Below, piece after piece: positions 9,593 to 18,784 of a stretch of 64,000 nt of DNA. The stretch comes from Kluyvera intermedia (GTDB lineage Bacteria; Pseudomonadota; Gammaproteobacteria; Enterobacterales; Enterobacteriaceae), in the NCBI RefSeq assembly GCF_021440345.1, contig NZ_JAKCNS010000076.1:1-64000 (forward strand), given 5' to 3'. The notes beneath the pieces are model-generated. The model saw only the letters and a list, made by a program, of their open reading frames with translations. It was not told where the DNA came from and searched no databases. A program made the position numbers and the translations under genes. Every line of letters begins with the position of its first letter. Position 1 is the first letter of the stretch.

Positions 9593-10372
9593 TTAAGCCA
9601 AAATACGCGTACCGATTGGCGTGCCGTTAAACAGCGCCGGCAGCTGTTCGGCATGACGCCAGGAGGCGATATCGACCGGGCGGCCCAAAGTACGTGCCGC
9701 ATCAAGCGCCGCATTGACCTTCACGATCATACCGTCGGTAATAATCCCCTGGTCGATCAGCTGTTCGGCTTTCGCCGCCGTCATCTCCGCAATACGCTGG
9801 CCTTTGCCATCCAGAATGCCGCTGACGTCGGAAAGCAGAATCAGGTCCGCACCCAGCGTGGCCGCCAGCGCGGTTGCCGCCTGGTCAGCGTTGACGTTCA
9901 TCAGTTGCCCTTCGGCAGTCACACCGATGGAGCTCACCACCGGCAGGAATCCACCTTCCAGCAGTAAATTAATCAGCTTCGGCGAGCCCGGCTGCGCCAG
10001 ACCTACGTGGCCCAATTCTTCATCCAATTTGGTTACCTGCACGCTGTCGCCATCGCCCAGGAACAGGCCAACGGAGGCAATATCATGCTTCTTCGCCCAC
10101 GCCAGCAGCGTTTTGTTGGCGGTCCCCGCCAGCGCACCGGTAATTATGTCAATCTGGTCAGCAGGCGTAACGCGCAGGCCATTTTTCTTTTTCACCGGCA
10201 GGTTAAGCTGTTTCATCAGCTCATCCACCACGCAGCCGCCGCCGTGGACAATCACCAGCGGGCGCTGATGCGATTCGCGGTAGTTCACCAGCGCGGTAAA
10301 CAGACGCTCCAGCGCTTCTTCGCTATCCAGTAACACGCCGCCCAGTTTGATAATTAATGGATTCATCGTCAT
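9593..10372 (-). CDS. argB: Acetylglutamate kinase ArgB
   Basis: Second step of arginine synthesis: phosphorylates N-acetyl-L-glutamate with ATP. It is an amino-acid kinase fold protein with [10 protein letters not shown] at the N-terminus, the glycine loop [14 protein letters not shown], and [12 protein letters not shown]. The start is ambiguous: ATG 10372 (MTMNPL, with AGGTG five bases upstream) gives 259 residues, while ATG 10366 (MNPL) gives 257; E. coli uses the same short region. Six bases separate it from the argC stop, so the genes are co-transcribed. Confidence 0.96.
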   Translation of the reverse strand: MTMNPLIIKLGGVLLDSEEALERLFTALVNYRESHQRPLVIVHGGGCVVDELMKQLNLPVKKKNGLRVTPADQIDIITGALAGTANKTLLAWAKKHDIASVGLFLGDGDSVQVTKLDEELGHVGLAQPGSPKLINLLLEGGFLPVVSSIGVTAEGQLMNVNADQAATALAATLGADLILLSDVSGILDGKGQRIAEMTAAKAEQLIDQGIITDGMIVKVNAALDAARTLGRPVDIASWRHAEQLPALFNGTPIGTRILA

Positions 10373-10378
10373 CACACC

Positions 10379-11383
10379 TTAGATAAGAGACTGCGTCTCA
10401 GCGAAGCCGAAACGGATATTGGCGCACTGCACGGCCTGTGCGGCAGCGCCTTTTAATAAGTTGTCTTCGGTCGCCACTACGATCAGGTGTTCACCCTGCA
10501 CGGCAAAACCGATATCGCAGAACGGCAGGCCAACCACGTTTTTCAGCGCCGGCACACCTTTGTCGTATAAACGGACCATTGGCTTGTCGGCGTAGGCTTG
10601 CTGCAGCGCCTCGGCCACCTGCGCTTGCGTGACGCCCGGCTTCAGACGGCAGGTAATGGTTTCCAGAATACCGCGCGGGAAGTTGCCCAGATGCGGGGTG
10701 AAAATTACCTCGGCGCCCAGATGGCTGGCAATTTCCGGCTGATGACGGTGGGTAAACACGCCGTACGGCTGCAGGCTCACTTCGCAGAAGCTATTGGAGA
10801 TAGCCGCTTTACGCCCCGCGCCGCTCACACCGGAGGTAGCGTTGATCACCGGCCACTGATTAAGATCCAGCAAATCGCCATCGATCAGCGGTTTTAGCGA
10901 CAGCTGTGCCGCCGTTGGATAACAGCCCGGAACCGCAATCAGCTTCGCCTCTTTCAGCGCGTCGGCGCTCCACTCGGCAAGGCCATACACCGCCTGCGCC
11001 AGCAGCTCCGGATGCTGATGAGTAAAGCCGTAATATTTTTCATAGAAGGTGCCGTCGTTCACGCGGAACGCACCGGACAGGTCGAATACCACGCAGCCTG
11101 CTGCCAGGAACTGCGGTGCCAGATCGTGGCTCACCTCATGCGCAGTGGCGAGAAACACCACGTCAACGCCCGCGCTGAATTCACTGATGTCGGACATCGG
11201 CTGCAACGGCAGGTCGACAATGCCTTTTAGCTGTGGATGCAAATCGGAGATTAGCTTTCCTGCATCATTGCTTTGCGCTGAGACCGTCAAAGCGGTTATG
11301 TTCATATGAGGATGGCGATTTACATAGGTCACAAGCTCTGCGCCAGCATAACCGCTCGCGCCCACAATCAGCGTATTCAACAT
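10379..11383 (-). CDS. argC: N-acetyl-gamma-glutamyl-phosphate reductase ArgC
   Basis: Third step of arginine synthesis: NADPH-dependent reduction of N-acetylglutamyl phosphate to the semialdehyde. The 334 residues match E. coli. The NADP-binding [12 protein letters not shown] is at residues 7-18, and the catalytic cysteine lies in [13 protein letters not shown]. First gene of the leftward argCBH operon, divergent from argE, with two ARG boxes between them for repression by ArgR. Confidence 0.97.
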   Translation of the reverse strand: MLNTLIVGASGYAGAELVTYVNRHPHMNITALTVSAQSNDAGKLISDLHPQLKGIVDLPLQPMSDISEFSAGVDVVFLATAHEVSHDLAPQFLAAGCVVFDLSGAFRVNDGTFYEKYYGFTHQHPELLAQAVYGLAEWSADALKEAKLIAVPGCYPTAAQLSLKPLIDGDLLDLNQWPVINATSGVSGAGRKAAISNSFCEVSLQPYGVFTHRHQPEIASHLGAEVIFTPHLGNFPRGILETITCRLKPGVTQAQVAEALQQAYADKPMVRLYDKGVPALKNVVGLPFCDIGFAVQGEHLIVVATEDNLLKGAAAQAVQCANIRFGFAETQSLI

Positions 11384-11470
11384 CGGTGCAGTTCACCTTC
11401 TTATGTCTGTTTGCCTGATAAGCGTAATCACTTCACCCTACAGTTGGTGGGTTTTATTACGCCTAATGAT

Positions 11471-11509
11471 AATGTATTTTTATTCACAAATACTGCATGA
11501 ATATTGATA
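11471..11509. promoter_or_regulatory. Two ARG boxes (ArgR operator) between argC and argE
   Basis: Two 18-bp boxes, AATGTATTTTTATTCACA (11471-11488) and ACTGCATGAATATTGATA (11492-11509), are separated by 3 bp. This fits the WNTGAATWWWWATTCANW consensus and the ArgR rule of paired boxes 3 bp apart. The arrangement is the same as at E. coli argE/argCBH. ArgR with arginine should repress both directions. Confidence 0.9.
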
Positions 11510-11535
11510 CTATCACGACCCGAGGTGTGTCAACA

Positions 11536-12687
11536 ATGAAAAACAATTTACCCCCATTTATCGAGATCTACCGTGCGTTGATCGCCACCCCGTCCATCAG
11601 CGCAACCGAAGAAGCGCTCGATCAGAGCAATGCGTCTTTAATCACTCTGCTCGCCGATTGGTTCGCCTCTTTGGGCTTCCAGGTCGAGGTGCAGCCGGTC
11701 CCTGGTACTCGCAATAAATTCAACCTGCTCGCCAGCACCGGTCACGGTGCGGGCGGTCTGTTACTCGCCGGGCATACCGATACCGTCCCGTTCGACGACG
11801 GCCGTTGGACCCGCGATCCGTTCACCCTCACCGAACATGACAACAAGCTCTACGGTTTGGGTACCGCCGATATGAAAGGCTTCTTTGCGTTTATCCTCGA
11901 CGCCCTTCGTGATGTCGATGTAACGACGCTGAAAAAACCGCTCTACATTCTGGCCACCGCCGATGAAGAGACCAGCATGGCCGGCGCCCGCTACTTTGCC
12001 GAATCCACCGAGCTGCGCCCGGACTGCGCGATTATTGGCGAACCAACATCATTGCAGCCGGTCCGCGCCCATAAAGGCCATATGTCTAATGCCATTCGCG
12101 TGCTCGGCCAGTCGGGCCACTCCAGCGACCCGGCGCGCGGCGTGAACGCCATTGAAATTATGCACGACGCCATTGGTCGCGTGATGCAGCTGCGCGATTC
12201 GCTGAAAGAGCGTTATCACTATGACGCCTTCACCGTGCCGTACCCGACGCTCAACCTGGGTAGCCTCCACGGCGGCGATGCCTCCAACCGCATTTGCGCC
12301 TGCTGCGAGCTGCATATGGATATTCGCCCCCTGCCGGGCATGACGCTTAACGACCTCAATGGCCTGCTGGATGAAGCGCTGGAACCGGTTAGTGCCCAGT
12401 GGCCGGGTCGTTTGACCATCAGCGAACTGCATCCGCCGATTCCGGGTTATGAATGCCCGCCGGATCACCAGCTGGTTGAAGTGCTGGAAAAACTGCTCGG
12501 CACCAAAACCGAAGTCGTTAACTACTGCACCGAAGCGCCGTTTATTCAGAACCTGTGCCCGACCATCGTCTTAGGTCCAGGCTCAATTAACCAGGCGCAC
12601 CAGCCGGACGAGTACCTGGAAACCCGCTTTATCAAACCGACACGCGAATTAATTTCTCAGGTCGTCCATCACTTCTGTTGGCATTAA
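11536..12687 (+). CDS. argE: Acetylornithine deacetylase ArgE
   Basis: Hydrolyses N-acetyl-L-ornithine to ornithine and acetate in the linear arginine pathway. The 383 residues equal E. coli ArgE. M20 metallopeptidase family: metal ligands in [22 protein letters not shown], the catalytic glutamates in ATADEETSM, and a distal histidine in [17 protein letters not shown] 11536 ([11 protein letters not shown]) is used; a frame extension to 11497 runs through an ARG box and is rejected. Divergent from argC and upstream of ppc. Confidence 0.97.
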   Translation: MKNNLPPFIEIYRALIATPSISATEEALDQSNASLITLLADWFASLGFQVEVQPVPGTRNKFNLLASTGHGAGGLLLAGHTDTVPFDDGRWTRDPFTLTEHDNKLYGLGTADMKGFFAFILDALRDVDVTTLKKPLYILATADEETSMAGARYFAESTELRPDCAIIGEPTSLQPVRAHKGHMSNAIRVLGQSGHSSDPARGVNAIEIMHDAIGRVMQLRDSLKERYHYDAFTVPYPTLNLGSLHGGDASNRICACCELHMDIRPLPGMTLNDLNGLLDEALEPVSAQWPGRLTISELHPPIPGYECPPDHQLVEVLEKLLGTKTEVVNYCTEAPFIQNLCPTIVLGPGSINQAHQPDEYLETRFIKPTRELISQVVHHFCWH

Positions 12688-12688
12688 T

Positions 12689-12727
12689 CTGTTTTGCCCG
12701 GTGGCCGAAGGTTCCCGGGCAAAACAG
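12689..12727. other. Hairpin after argE; rest of the argE-ppc gap holds the ppc promoter region
   Basis: A perfect 13-bp inverted repeat, CTGTTTTGCCCGG and CCGGGCAAAACAG, encloses a 13-base loop two bases after the argE stop. No T-run follows on the plus strand, so it is either a weak terminator or a 3'-end stabiliser. The remaining DNA up to the ppc start at 12986 is AT-rich in places (12780-12960) and should hold the ppc promoter; I assign no boxes there. Confidence 0.6.
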
Positions 12728-12985
12728 CGCGCAACCCTGCCCCCATCCGCCATCACGGCATCGTCTATTCCCGCGATCTCCCTCACATTTTCATAAGCAT
12801 TTCTTATCTGGCAGGAAGCAAATTAAATTTCGTAAATTGCCGCGATTTATTCGTTTGCTGAAGCGATTTCGCAGCAATTGACGTAAGGGTTTTTACGTGG
12901 CTTTATAAAAGAGGTGTCTTTATCTCGCCCTTCCGTTCCGAGGCCGGGATATAACAAAATAAAATGAGATGGGGTGTCTGGGTTA

Positions 12986-15637
12986 ATGAACGAACAATAT
13001 TCCGCGTTGCGTAGTAATGTCAGTATGCTCGGTAAAGTGCTAGGCGATACCATCAAGGATGCGCTTGGTGAGAACATTCTTGACCGTGTAGAAACGATCC
13101 GTAAGTTGTCCAAATCTTCTCGTGCGGGCAACGAAGCCAATCGCCAGGAGCTGCTCAGCACGCTGCAGAACCTGTCCAACGATGAGCTACTACCGGTCGC
13201 CCGTGCGTTTAGCCAATTCCTGAATCTGGCCAACACCGCCGAGCAATATCACAGCATTTCGCCAAAAGGCGAAGCGGCGAGCAACCCGGAAGTGATTGCC
13301 CGTACACTGCGCAAACTCAAAGACCAACCCGATCTCAACGAAACCACCATTAAACAGGCAGTTGAATCCCTGTCGCTGGAGCTGGTGCTGACCGCCCACC
13401 CGACCGAAATTACCCGTCGTACGCTGATCCACAAGATGGGCGAAATCAACAACTGCTTAAAACAGCTCGATAATACCGATATTGCCGACTATGAACGCAA
13501 CCAGGTGATGCGCCGTTTGCGCCAGCTGATTGCCCAGTCCTGGCATACGGACGAAATTCGTAAACACCGTCCAAGCCCGGTTGACGAAGCCAAGTGGGGC
13601 TTTGCGGTGGTCGAAAACAGCCTGTGGGAAGGGGTTCCCAACTACCTACGCGAGCTGAACGAACAGCTGGAAGAGAACCTCGGCTACAAACTGCCGGTCG
13701 ACTTTGTGCCGGTGCGCTTCACTTCCTGGATGGGCGGTGACCGCGATGGCAACCCGAACGTGACGGCCGAAATTACCCGCCACGTACTGCTGCTGAGCCG
13801 CTGGAAAGCCACCGATCTGTTCCTGAAAGATGTCCAGGTGCTGATTTCTGAGCTGTCGATGGTTGAATGTACCGATGAACTGCGCGAACTGGTGGGTGAA
13901 GCCGGTGCGACCGAACCATATCGCTACCTGATGAAAACCCTGCGCGGCCAGCTGATGGCGACCCAAGCCTGGCTGGAAGCGCGCCTGAAAGGTCAGCGCC
14001 TGCCAAAACCGGCAGGGCTTATCAGCCAAAACGAACAGCTGTGGGAACCGCTGTACGCTTGTTATAAATCGCTGCAAGCCTGCGGGATGAGCATTATCGC
14101 CAACGGCGAACTGCTTGATACCCTGCGCCGCGTGAAATGTTTTGGCGTGCCGCTGGTGCGTATCGACGTGCGTCAGGAAAGTACCCGTCACACCGAAGCG
14201 CTGGGCGAGCTGACCCGCTATCTAGGCATCGGCGACTACGAAAGCTGGTCTGAAGCCGACAAACAGGCGTTCCTGATCCGCGAACTGAATTCTAAGCGCC
14301 CGCTGCTGCCGCGCAGCTGGGAACCAAGCAACGACACCCGTGAAGTGCTCAACACCTGTAAAGCGATTGTTGATGCCCCGCAGGGTTCGGTTGCTGCCTA
14401 CGTTATCTCCATGGCCAAAACGCCGTCCGATGTGCTGGCCGTACACCTGCTGCTCAAAGAAGCGGGTATCCCGTTCGCGCTGCCGGTTGCTCCGCTGTTC
14501 GAAACGCTGGACGACCTCAACAACGCCGACGACGTGATGACGCAGCTGCTGAGCATCGACTGGTATCGCGGCTTTATCCAGGGCAAACAGATGGTCATGA
14601 TTGGCTATTCTGACTCGGCAAAAGATGCGGGCGTAATGGCCGCCTCCTGGGCGCAGTACCAGGCGCAGGACGCGCTGATCAAAACCTGTGAGAAAGCCGG
14701 CATTGAGCTGACGCTGTTCCACGGGCGCGGCGGTTCTATCGGCCGCGGCGGCGCACCGGCTCACGCCGCGCTGCTGTCCCAGCCTCCGGGAAGCCTGAAA
14801 GGTGGGCTGCGCGTCACCGAACAGGGCGAGATGATCCGCTTTAAATACGGCCTGCCGGAAGTTACCGTCAGCAGCCTGTCGCTGTACACCAGCGCCATTC
14901 TGGAAGCCAACCTGCTGCCACCGCCGGAACCGAAGGAAGAGTGGCGCGGCATCATGGACGAGCTGTCGGATATCTCCTGCGAGATGTACCGTGGCTATGT
15001 GCGTGAAAACAAAGATTTCGTCCCTTACTTCCGTTCCGCTACGCCGGAACAGGAGCTGGGTAAACTGCCTCTGGGTTCGCGTCCGGCAAAACGTCGTCCA
15101 ACCGGTGGCGTGGAGTCTTTGCGCGCCATTCCGTGGATCTTCGCCTGGACCCAGAACCGCCTGATGCTGCCAGCCTGGCTGGGTGCCGGTGCCGCACTGC
15201 AAAAAGTGGTCGAAGACGGTAAACAGAGCAAGCTGGAAACCATGTGCCGCGACTGGCCGTTCTTCTCAACCCGCCTGGGCATGCTGGAGATGGTGTATTC
15301 GAAGGCTGACCTGTGGCTGGCGGAATACTACGATCAGCGTCTGGTGAAACCGGAACTGTGGGCGCTGGGTACCGAACTGCGCGACCTGCTGGAAGCCGAC
15401 ATCAAAGTAGTGCTCGATATCGCCAATGATGCACACCTGATGGCCGACCTGCCGTGGATTGCCGAATCTATCCAGCTGCGTAACATCTACACCGACCCGC
15501 TGAACGTCCTGCAGGCCGAACTGCTGCACCGTTCACGTAAAGCGGAAGAAGAAGGCCAGGAGCCGGACCCTAACGTTGAGCAGGCACTGATGGTCACTAT
15601 CGCGGGCGTTGCCGCCGGTATGCGTAACACCGGTTAA
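12986..15637 (+). CDS. ppc: Phosphoenolpyruvate carboxylase Ppc
   Basis: Anaplerotic enzyme that forms oxaloacetate from phosphoenolpyruvate and bicarbonate. The 883 residues equal E. coli Ppc and the sequence is closely similar throughout. The catalytic histidine is in [12 protein letters not shown] (near residue 138) and the mobile arginine and glycine-rich loop is [27 protein letters not shown] and the C-terminal GMRNTG are intact. ATG 12986 ([10 protein letters not shown]) is chosen over an in-frame start at 12974. A strong terminator follows. Confidence 0.98.
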   Translation: MNEQYSALRSNVSMLGKVLGDTIKDALGENILDRVETIRKLSKSSRAGNEANRQELLSTLQNLSNDELLPVARAFSQFLNLANTAEQYHSISPKGEAASNPEVIARTLRKLKDQPDLNETTIKQAVESLSLELVLTAHPTEITRRTLIHKMGEINNCLKQLDNTDIADYERNQVMRRLRQLIAQSWHTDEIRKHRPSPVDEAKWGFAVVENSLWEGVPNYLRELNEQLEENLGYKLPVDFVPVRFTSWMGGDRDGNPNVTAEITRHVLLLSRWKATDLFLKDVQVLISELSMVECTDELRELVGEAGATEPYRYLMKTLRGQLMATQAWLEARLKGQRLPKPAGLISQNEQLWEPLYACYKSLQACGMSIIANGELLDTLRRVKCFGVPLVRIDVRQESTRHTEALGELTRYLGIGDYESWSEADKQAFLIRELNSKRPLLPRSWEPSNDTREVLNTCKAIVDAPQGSVAAYVISMAKTPSDVLAVHLLLKEAGIPFALPVAPLFETLDDLNNADDVMTQLLSIDWYRGFIQGKQMVMIGYSDSAKDAGVMAASWAQYQAQDALIKTCEKAGIELTLFHGRGGSIGRGGAPAHAALLSQPPGSLKGGLRVTEQGEMIRFKYGLPEVTVSSLSLYTSAILEANLLPPPEPKEEWRGIMDELSDISCEMYRGYVRENKDFVPYFRSATPEQELGKLPLGSRPAKRRPTGGVESLRAIPWIFAWTQNRLMLPAWLGAGAALQKVVEDGKQSKLETMCRDWPFFSTRLGMLEMVYSKADLWLAEYYDQRLVKPELWALGTELRDLLEADIKVVLDIANDAHLMADLPWIAESIQLRNIYTDPLNVLQAELLHRSRKAEEEGQEPDPNVEQALMVTIAGVAAGMRNTG

Positions 15638-15692
15638 TCATTCACACCGTCCCCGTAAGCAGTAATACCATGGGGACAGTGAAGCCAGCAGC

Positions 15693-15722
15693 AAAAGGCC
15701 ACATTCTTTGTGGCCTTTTTTT
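15693..15722 (+). terminator. Intrinsic terminator of ppc
   Basis: AAAAGGCCACA, TTCT and TGTGGCCTTTTTTT form a stem-loop with a T-tract, 55 bp after the ppc stop and before yijO. Confidence 0.88.
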
Positions 15723-15770
15723 ATACCCTCGGTTAAGGTTTCTACGTTGTAAATAACGACAGGGAGCCTC

Positions 15771-16619
15771 ATGTTTTTCGACATCAACCCACTGCTTTCC
15801 CACATTGCCTCAGGCACCACTCCGCTGCAAAAAATCTGGTTTGCCGTAGGTCATATGCCAGCGCCGGAGATGGCATTTCAGGTCGAGTTCCCTCGCCTGG
15901 AGATTGTGCTTTCGGGGCAACTGGCGGACGCTGGGCTTCATGGTGACGAGGTGCGAATGAATGGGCTGGACGCGCTATATGTCCCGGCCGGCGGCTGGAA
16001 CTATCCGCTATGGGATCAGCCCGCCACCACCCTGAGCATACTGTTTGGTAAGCAACAGCTAGGATTTAGCGTTCAACAGTGGGATGGAAGTCAGTTAAGA
16101 AACGTCTCGAAGCAACACGTTGCGCGCCGTGGGCCGCGTGTGGGCTCATTCCTGCTGCAAACCATGGGCGAGATTCAAATGCAGCCGCAGGATCAACAAA
16201 CCGCCCGGCTGACTGCCAGCAGCCTGATTAGCCACTGCGCCGACCTACTCAGCAGCCAAATCCAGACCTCTTCGCGCAGTCAGGCGCTGTTTGATGCTAT
16301 CCGCGAATACATCGATACCCACTTTGCCGAACCATTGACCCGAGAATCGGTGGCGCAGGCGTTCTATATTTCACCCAACTATCTGTCACATCTGTTCCAG
16401 AAAAACGGGATTATGGGGTTTAACGAGTACCTCAACCATACCCGCCTGGAGCACGCCAGAAGGCTGTTGAAAGGGTATGACCTGAAGGTAAAAGAGATTG
16501 CTCATGCCTGTGGCTTTGTCGACAGCAACTACTTCTGCCGGCTGTTTCGCAAAAATACCGATCGCTCGCCGTCTGAGTATCGCCGCCAGTATCACAGCCA
16601 ACTCACTACGGCAGAATAA
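15771..16619 (+). CDS. yijO: AraC-family transcriptional regulator YijO
   Basis: A 282-residue regulator, similar to E. coli YijO along its length. The N-terminal half (about 1-150) is a cupin-like sensing domain; the C-terminal half has two AraC helix-turn-helix motifs (LTRESVAQAFYISPNYLSHLF near 186-206 and VKEIAHACGFVDSNYFCRLF near 238-257). SD AGGGAGCC precedes ATG 15771. The 3' end overlaps frwD by 14 bp, tail to tail. Its place beside the frw genes suggests it may control them, but no target is known to me. Confidence 0.92.
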   Translation: MFFDINPLLSHIASGTTPLQKIWFAVGHMPAPEMAFQVEFPRLEIVLSGQLADAGLHGDEVRMNGLDALYVPAGGWNYPLWDQPATTLSILFGKQQLGFSVQQWDGSQLRNVSKQHVARRGPRVGSFLLQTMGEIQMQPQDQQTARLTASSLISHCADLLSSQIQTSSRSQALFDAIREYIDTHFAEPLTRESVAQAFYISPNYLSHLFQKNGIMGFNEYLNHTRLEHARRLLKGYDLKVKEIAHACGFVDSNYFCRLFRKNTDRSPSEYRRQYHSQLTTAE

Positions 16620-16962
16620 TGTGCGTATGCTGTGGCGCAGACAGCAGCTTACGTACCGCGCTCATCACCTTCTGCGGTTCGCGTAAGAAAGCACTAATCC
16701 CGGACTGTACGTAGCGACTCTGGATAAAGCGGTCCGCGCCGTTAAGCTCAATATCGGTTATCAGCAACACCGCATCCGCCCGACGGATATCATCTTCTGT
16801 CAGCGCGTTTTCAATCCCCAGCGCCCCTTGGGTTTCAATTTTTATGCTCCACTTTTCCTGCTGGCAGAGTTTTTCCAGACGTTCAGCCGCCATATAGGTA
16901 TGAGCGACCCCGCTTACGCAGGCCGTTACCGCTACTAACATTCGTCCGCTCGTTGCCGTCAT
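16606..16962 (-). CDS. frwD: Fructose-like PTS EIIB component FrwD
   Basis: A 118-residue EIIB-Fru domain protein. The phosphorylated cysteine is Cys15 in VAVTACVSGVAHTYMAAE. ATG 16962 is used because AAGGAGAGG lies just upstream; E. coli FrwD starts a few residues later. It is the last gene of the leftward frwC-frwB-frwD group. In E. coli pflD and pflC lie between frwB and frwD; here only 92 bp separate them. The substrate of the Frw system is not established. Confidence 0.9.
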   Translation of the reverse strand: MTATSGRMLVAVTACVSGVAHTYMAAERLEKLCQQEKWSIKIETQGALGIENALTEDDIRRADAVLLITDIELNGADRFIQSRYVQSGISAFLREPQKVMSAVRKLLSAPQHTHIILP

Positions 16963-17054
16963 CGTCCTCTCCTTGCAGAAAACACACGTAGGCGGGCGCA
17001 AATAATCAATTTCGCGCCCACCAGTAATGTATGTTGATGATATCGAAGCTCGTC

Positions 17055-17375
17055 TTAAGCGCTCTGCGATAAGTGAGCCTCAATCTTATTCATAATAGCG
17101 TCGGCACGTTTAACCGCATCGCTAATATTAACCCGCACAATCGTTTTGCCCGCGAAACGCTCTTCAAACTTGATGCCGATATCTTTGGTCAGAATCACCA
17201 TGTCCGCGGCCGCAACGTCGCTTGCCGTCAGCTCATTTTCTTGACCAATCGACCCCTGTGTTTCAACCTTCACGTTCCAGCCTTTTGATTTTGCCGCGCT
17301 TTCCAGCGCTTCCGCTGCCATATAGGTGTGTGCCACGCCGGAAGGGCAAGCCGTTACCGCAATAATATTGGTCAT
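17055..17375 (-). CDS. frwB: Fructose-like PTS EIIB component FrwB
   Basis: A 106-residue EIIB-Fru protein that passes phosphate from an EIIA to the sugar held by the membrane EIIC. The phosphorylation site is Cys10 in AVTACPSGVAHTYMAAEAL. It is close to E. coli FrwB in my recollection. It begins 17 bp after the frwC stop, so both are co-transcribed. FrwB and FrwD share the active-site pattern and look like ancient duplicates. Confidence 0.95.
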   Translation of the reverse strand: MTNIIAVTACPSGVAHTYMAAEALESAAKSKGWNVKVETQGSIGQENELTASDVAAADMVILTKDIGIKFEERFAGKTIVRVNISDAVKRADAIMNKIEAHLSQSA

Positions 17376-17392
17376 AATCTTTACCTTCTCAA

Positions 17393-18472
17393 TTAGTTAA
17401 TTTCGAAATCTAAATCCAGGTCGTCCTCTTTTTCGACGGCCGCTTTTTTGTTCTTACGCGCCAGACTTTTCAGCAGGTTGACGCTCACGGCAGTGACCAC
17501 CGCACCCACCACAATCGCCAGCAGGTAGCCCAACTTGCCTTCCACCACCGGCAGGACAATCAAACCGCCCCATCCGGCGTAGCACTGTGCTCCCATCAGC
17601 GCAGCGGTAGTGGCACCGCATACGGAGCCCAGCATGATGGACGGGATAACGCGCAGCGGGTCAGCGGCGGCAAAAGGAATCGCCCCTTCGGTCACACCGA
17701 CGCAGCCCATCACCAGCGCCGCTTTGCCGGCTTCGCGTTCTTCATTATTGAAGTTTTTACGGTTGATAAGCGTGGCTAAACCCAGCCCCAGCGGCGGTAC
17801 GCAGATACCGACAGCGGCGATAGCCACCACGGTATAGACACCCTGAGAAACGCAAATCAGCATAAAGGCGTAGGCCACTTTGTTCACCGGGCCGCCCATA
17901 TCGAACGCCAGCATTAGCCCCATAATCACCGCCAGCACCACGATGCTGCCGGCTTGCATGCCTTGCAGCCAGTGGGTCAGGCTGTTGGTCAGCATGCCGA
18001 CCGGCTCGCCCAGGCCCCACATCATGATGCCTGCGGTAATCAGCGTACCGATAATCGGGATAACGAAAATAGGCATCACCGAGCGCAAAACTTTATGCAC
18101 CGGGATTTTCTTCAGGTAGTAAACGACGATACCGCCGATAATCCCGGCGATCAGCGCGCCAAAGAAACCAGCACCGAAACTATTGCCCACCCACGCACCG
18201 ATCGCGCAGGGTGCCAGCGCGGAGCGCTCGGCGATGGAGTAGCCGATGTAGGCGGCGAGGAATGGCACCATCAGCGTCAGGCCCGCGACACCAATATCAA
18301 ACAGTTTTTTCAGGTTAGGATCGGTGGCGACATCCGGCACGGCACCCTTGCCGTACAGCATGACGGAAACCGCCAGTAAGATACCGCCCGCTACGACAAA
18401 CGGGATCATGTGCGACACGCCCGTCATCAAATGCTGACGGGTATTTCTGAGTATTTGCACTAATTCTTTCAT
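17393..18472 (-). CDS. frwC: Fructose-like PTS EIIC permease FrwC
   Basis: Membrane channel of the Frw PTS, 359 residues with about nine hydrophobic helices. EIIC-Fru features include GVSHMIPFVVAGGILLA near residue 18, FDMGGPVNKVAYAF, and the GVTEGAIPFAAADP substrate loop. The C-terminus is acidic (KEDDLDLDFEIN). First gene of the leftward frw group, divergent from frwA/ptsA across 312 bp. Sugar specificity is unknown; the neighbouring fsaB and gldA suggest a ketose or dihydroxyacetone-related substrate. Confidence 0.94.
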   Translation of the reverse strand: MKELVQILRNTRQHLMTGVSHMIPFVVAGGILLAVSVMLYGKGAVPDVATDPNLKKLFDIGVAGLTLMVPFLAAYIGYSIAERSALAPCAIGAWVGNSFGAGFFGALIAGIIGGIVVYYLKKIPVHKVLRSVMPIFVIPIIGTLITAGIMMWGLGEPVGMLTNSLTHWLQGMQAGSIVVLAVIMGLMLAFDMGGPVNKVAYAFMLICVSQGVYTVVAIAAVGICVPPLGLGLATLINRKNFNNEEREAGKAALVMGCVGVTEGAIPFAAADPLRVIPSIMLGSVCGATTAALMGAQCYAGWGGLIVLPVVEGKLGYLLAIVVGAVVTAVSVNLLKSLARKNKKAAVEKEDDLDLDFEIN

Positions 18473-18595
18473 CAGTCGCTCCTGGGCTTTATGAGCCCAT
18501 GTCTATTAAGGTGTTGTGGCAAACAATAGGCAATTGGCGGCGGGACAGACAGTGGATAAAAAGTGCATTTACTGGATTTTTGTAATGTCCGAAGA

Positions 18596-18676
18596 AAAAT
18601 GCGAGCGACCTCTAAAGTTGGCATCAACTGTGTATTTATAAGCAGAGAGAGCAACGTGTGAGGTCGCTCGCATTTT
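18596..18676. repeat. 17-bp inverted repeat in the frwC/frwA promoter region
   Basis: AAAATGCGAGCGACCTC at 18596-18612 recurs as a perfect inverted copy at 18660-18676, with 47 bp between the arms. It lies in the 312 bp between the divergent frwC and frwA starts. It could be a pair of operator half-sites for looping by one regulator, or a long mRNA stem. The flanking DNA (18480-18590) is AT-rich and must hold the frwC promoter; I could not assign -35/-10 boxes with confidence. Confidence 0.75.
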
Positions 18677-18784
18677 CTAGTGAACCATACATTTGTCCAG
18701 TTTTTGACATAAATGTCAGATAGCCGTGCCGATAACAAGCCCCCTATTCTGTTACCCATATCGAATGATTTGGGAGATAGGGTT

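Noticed and set aside
14222-15202. 326-codon open frame antisense to ppc
   Set aside because: Inside ppc on the other strand; low-complexity composition typical of a shadow frame.
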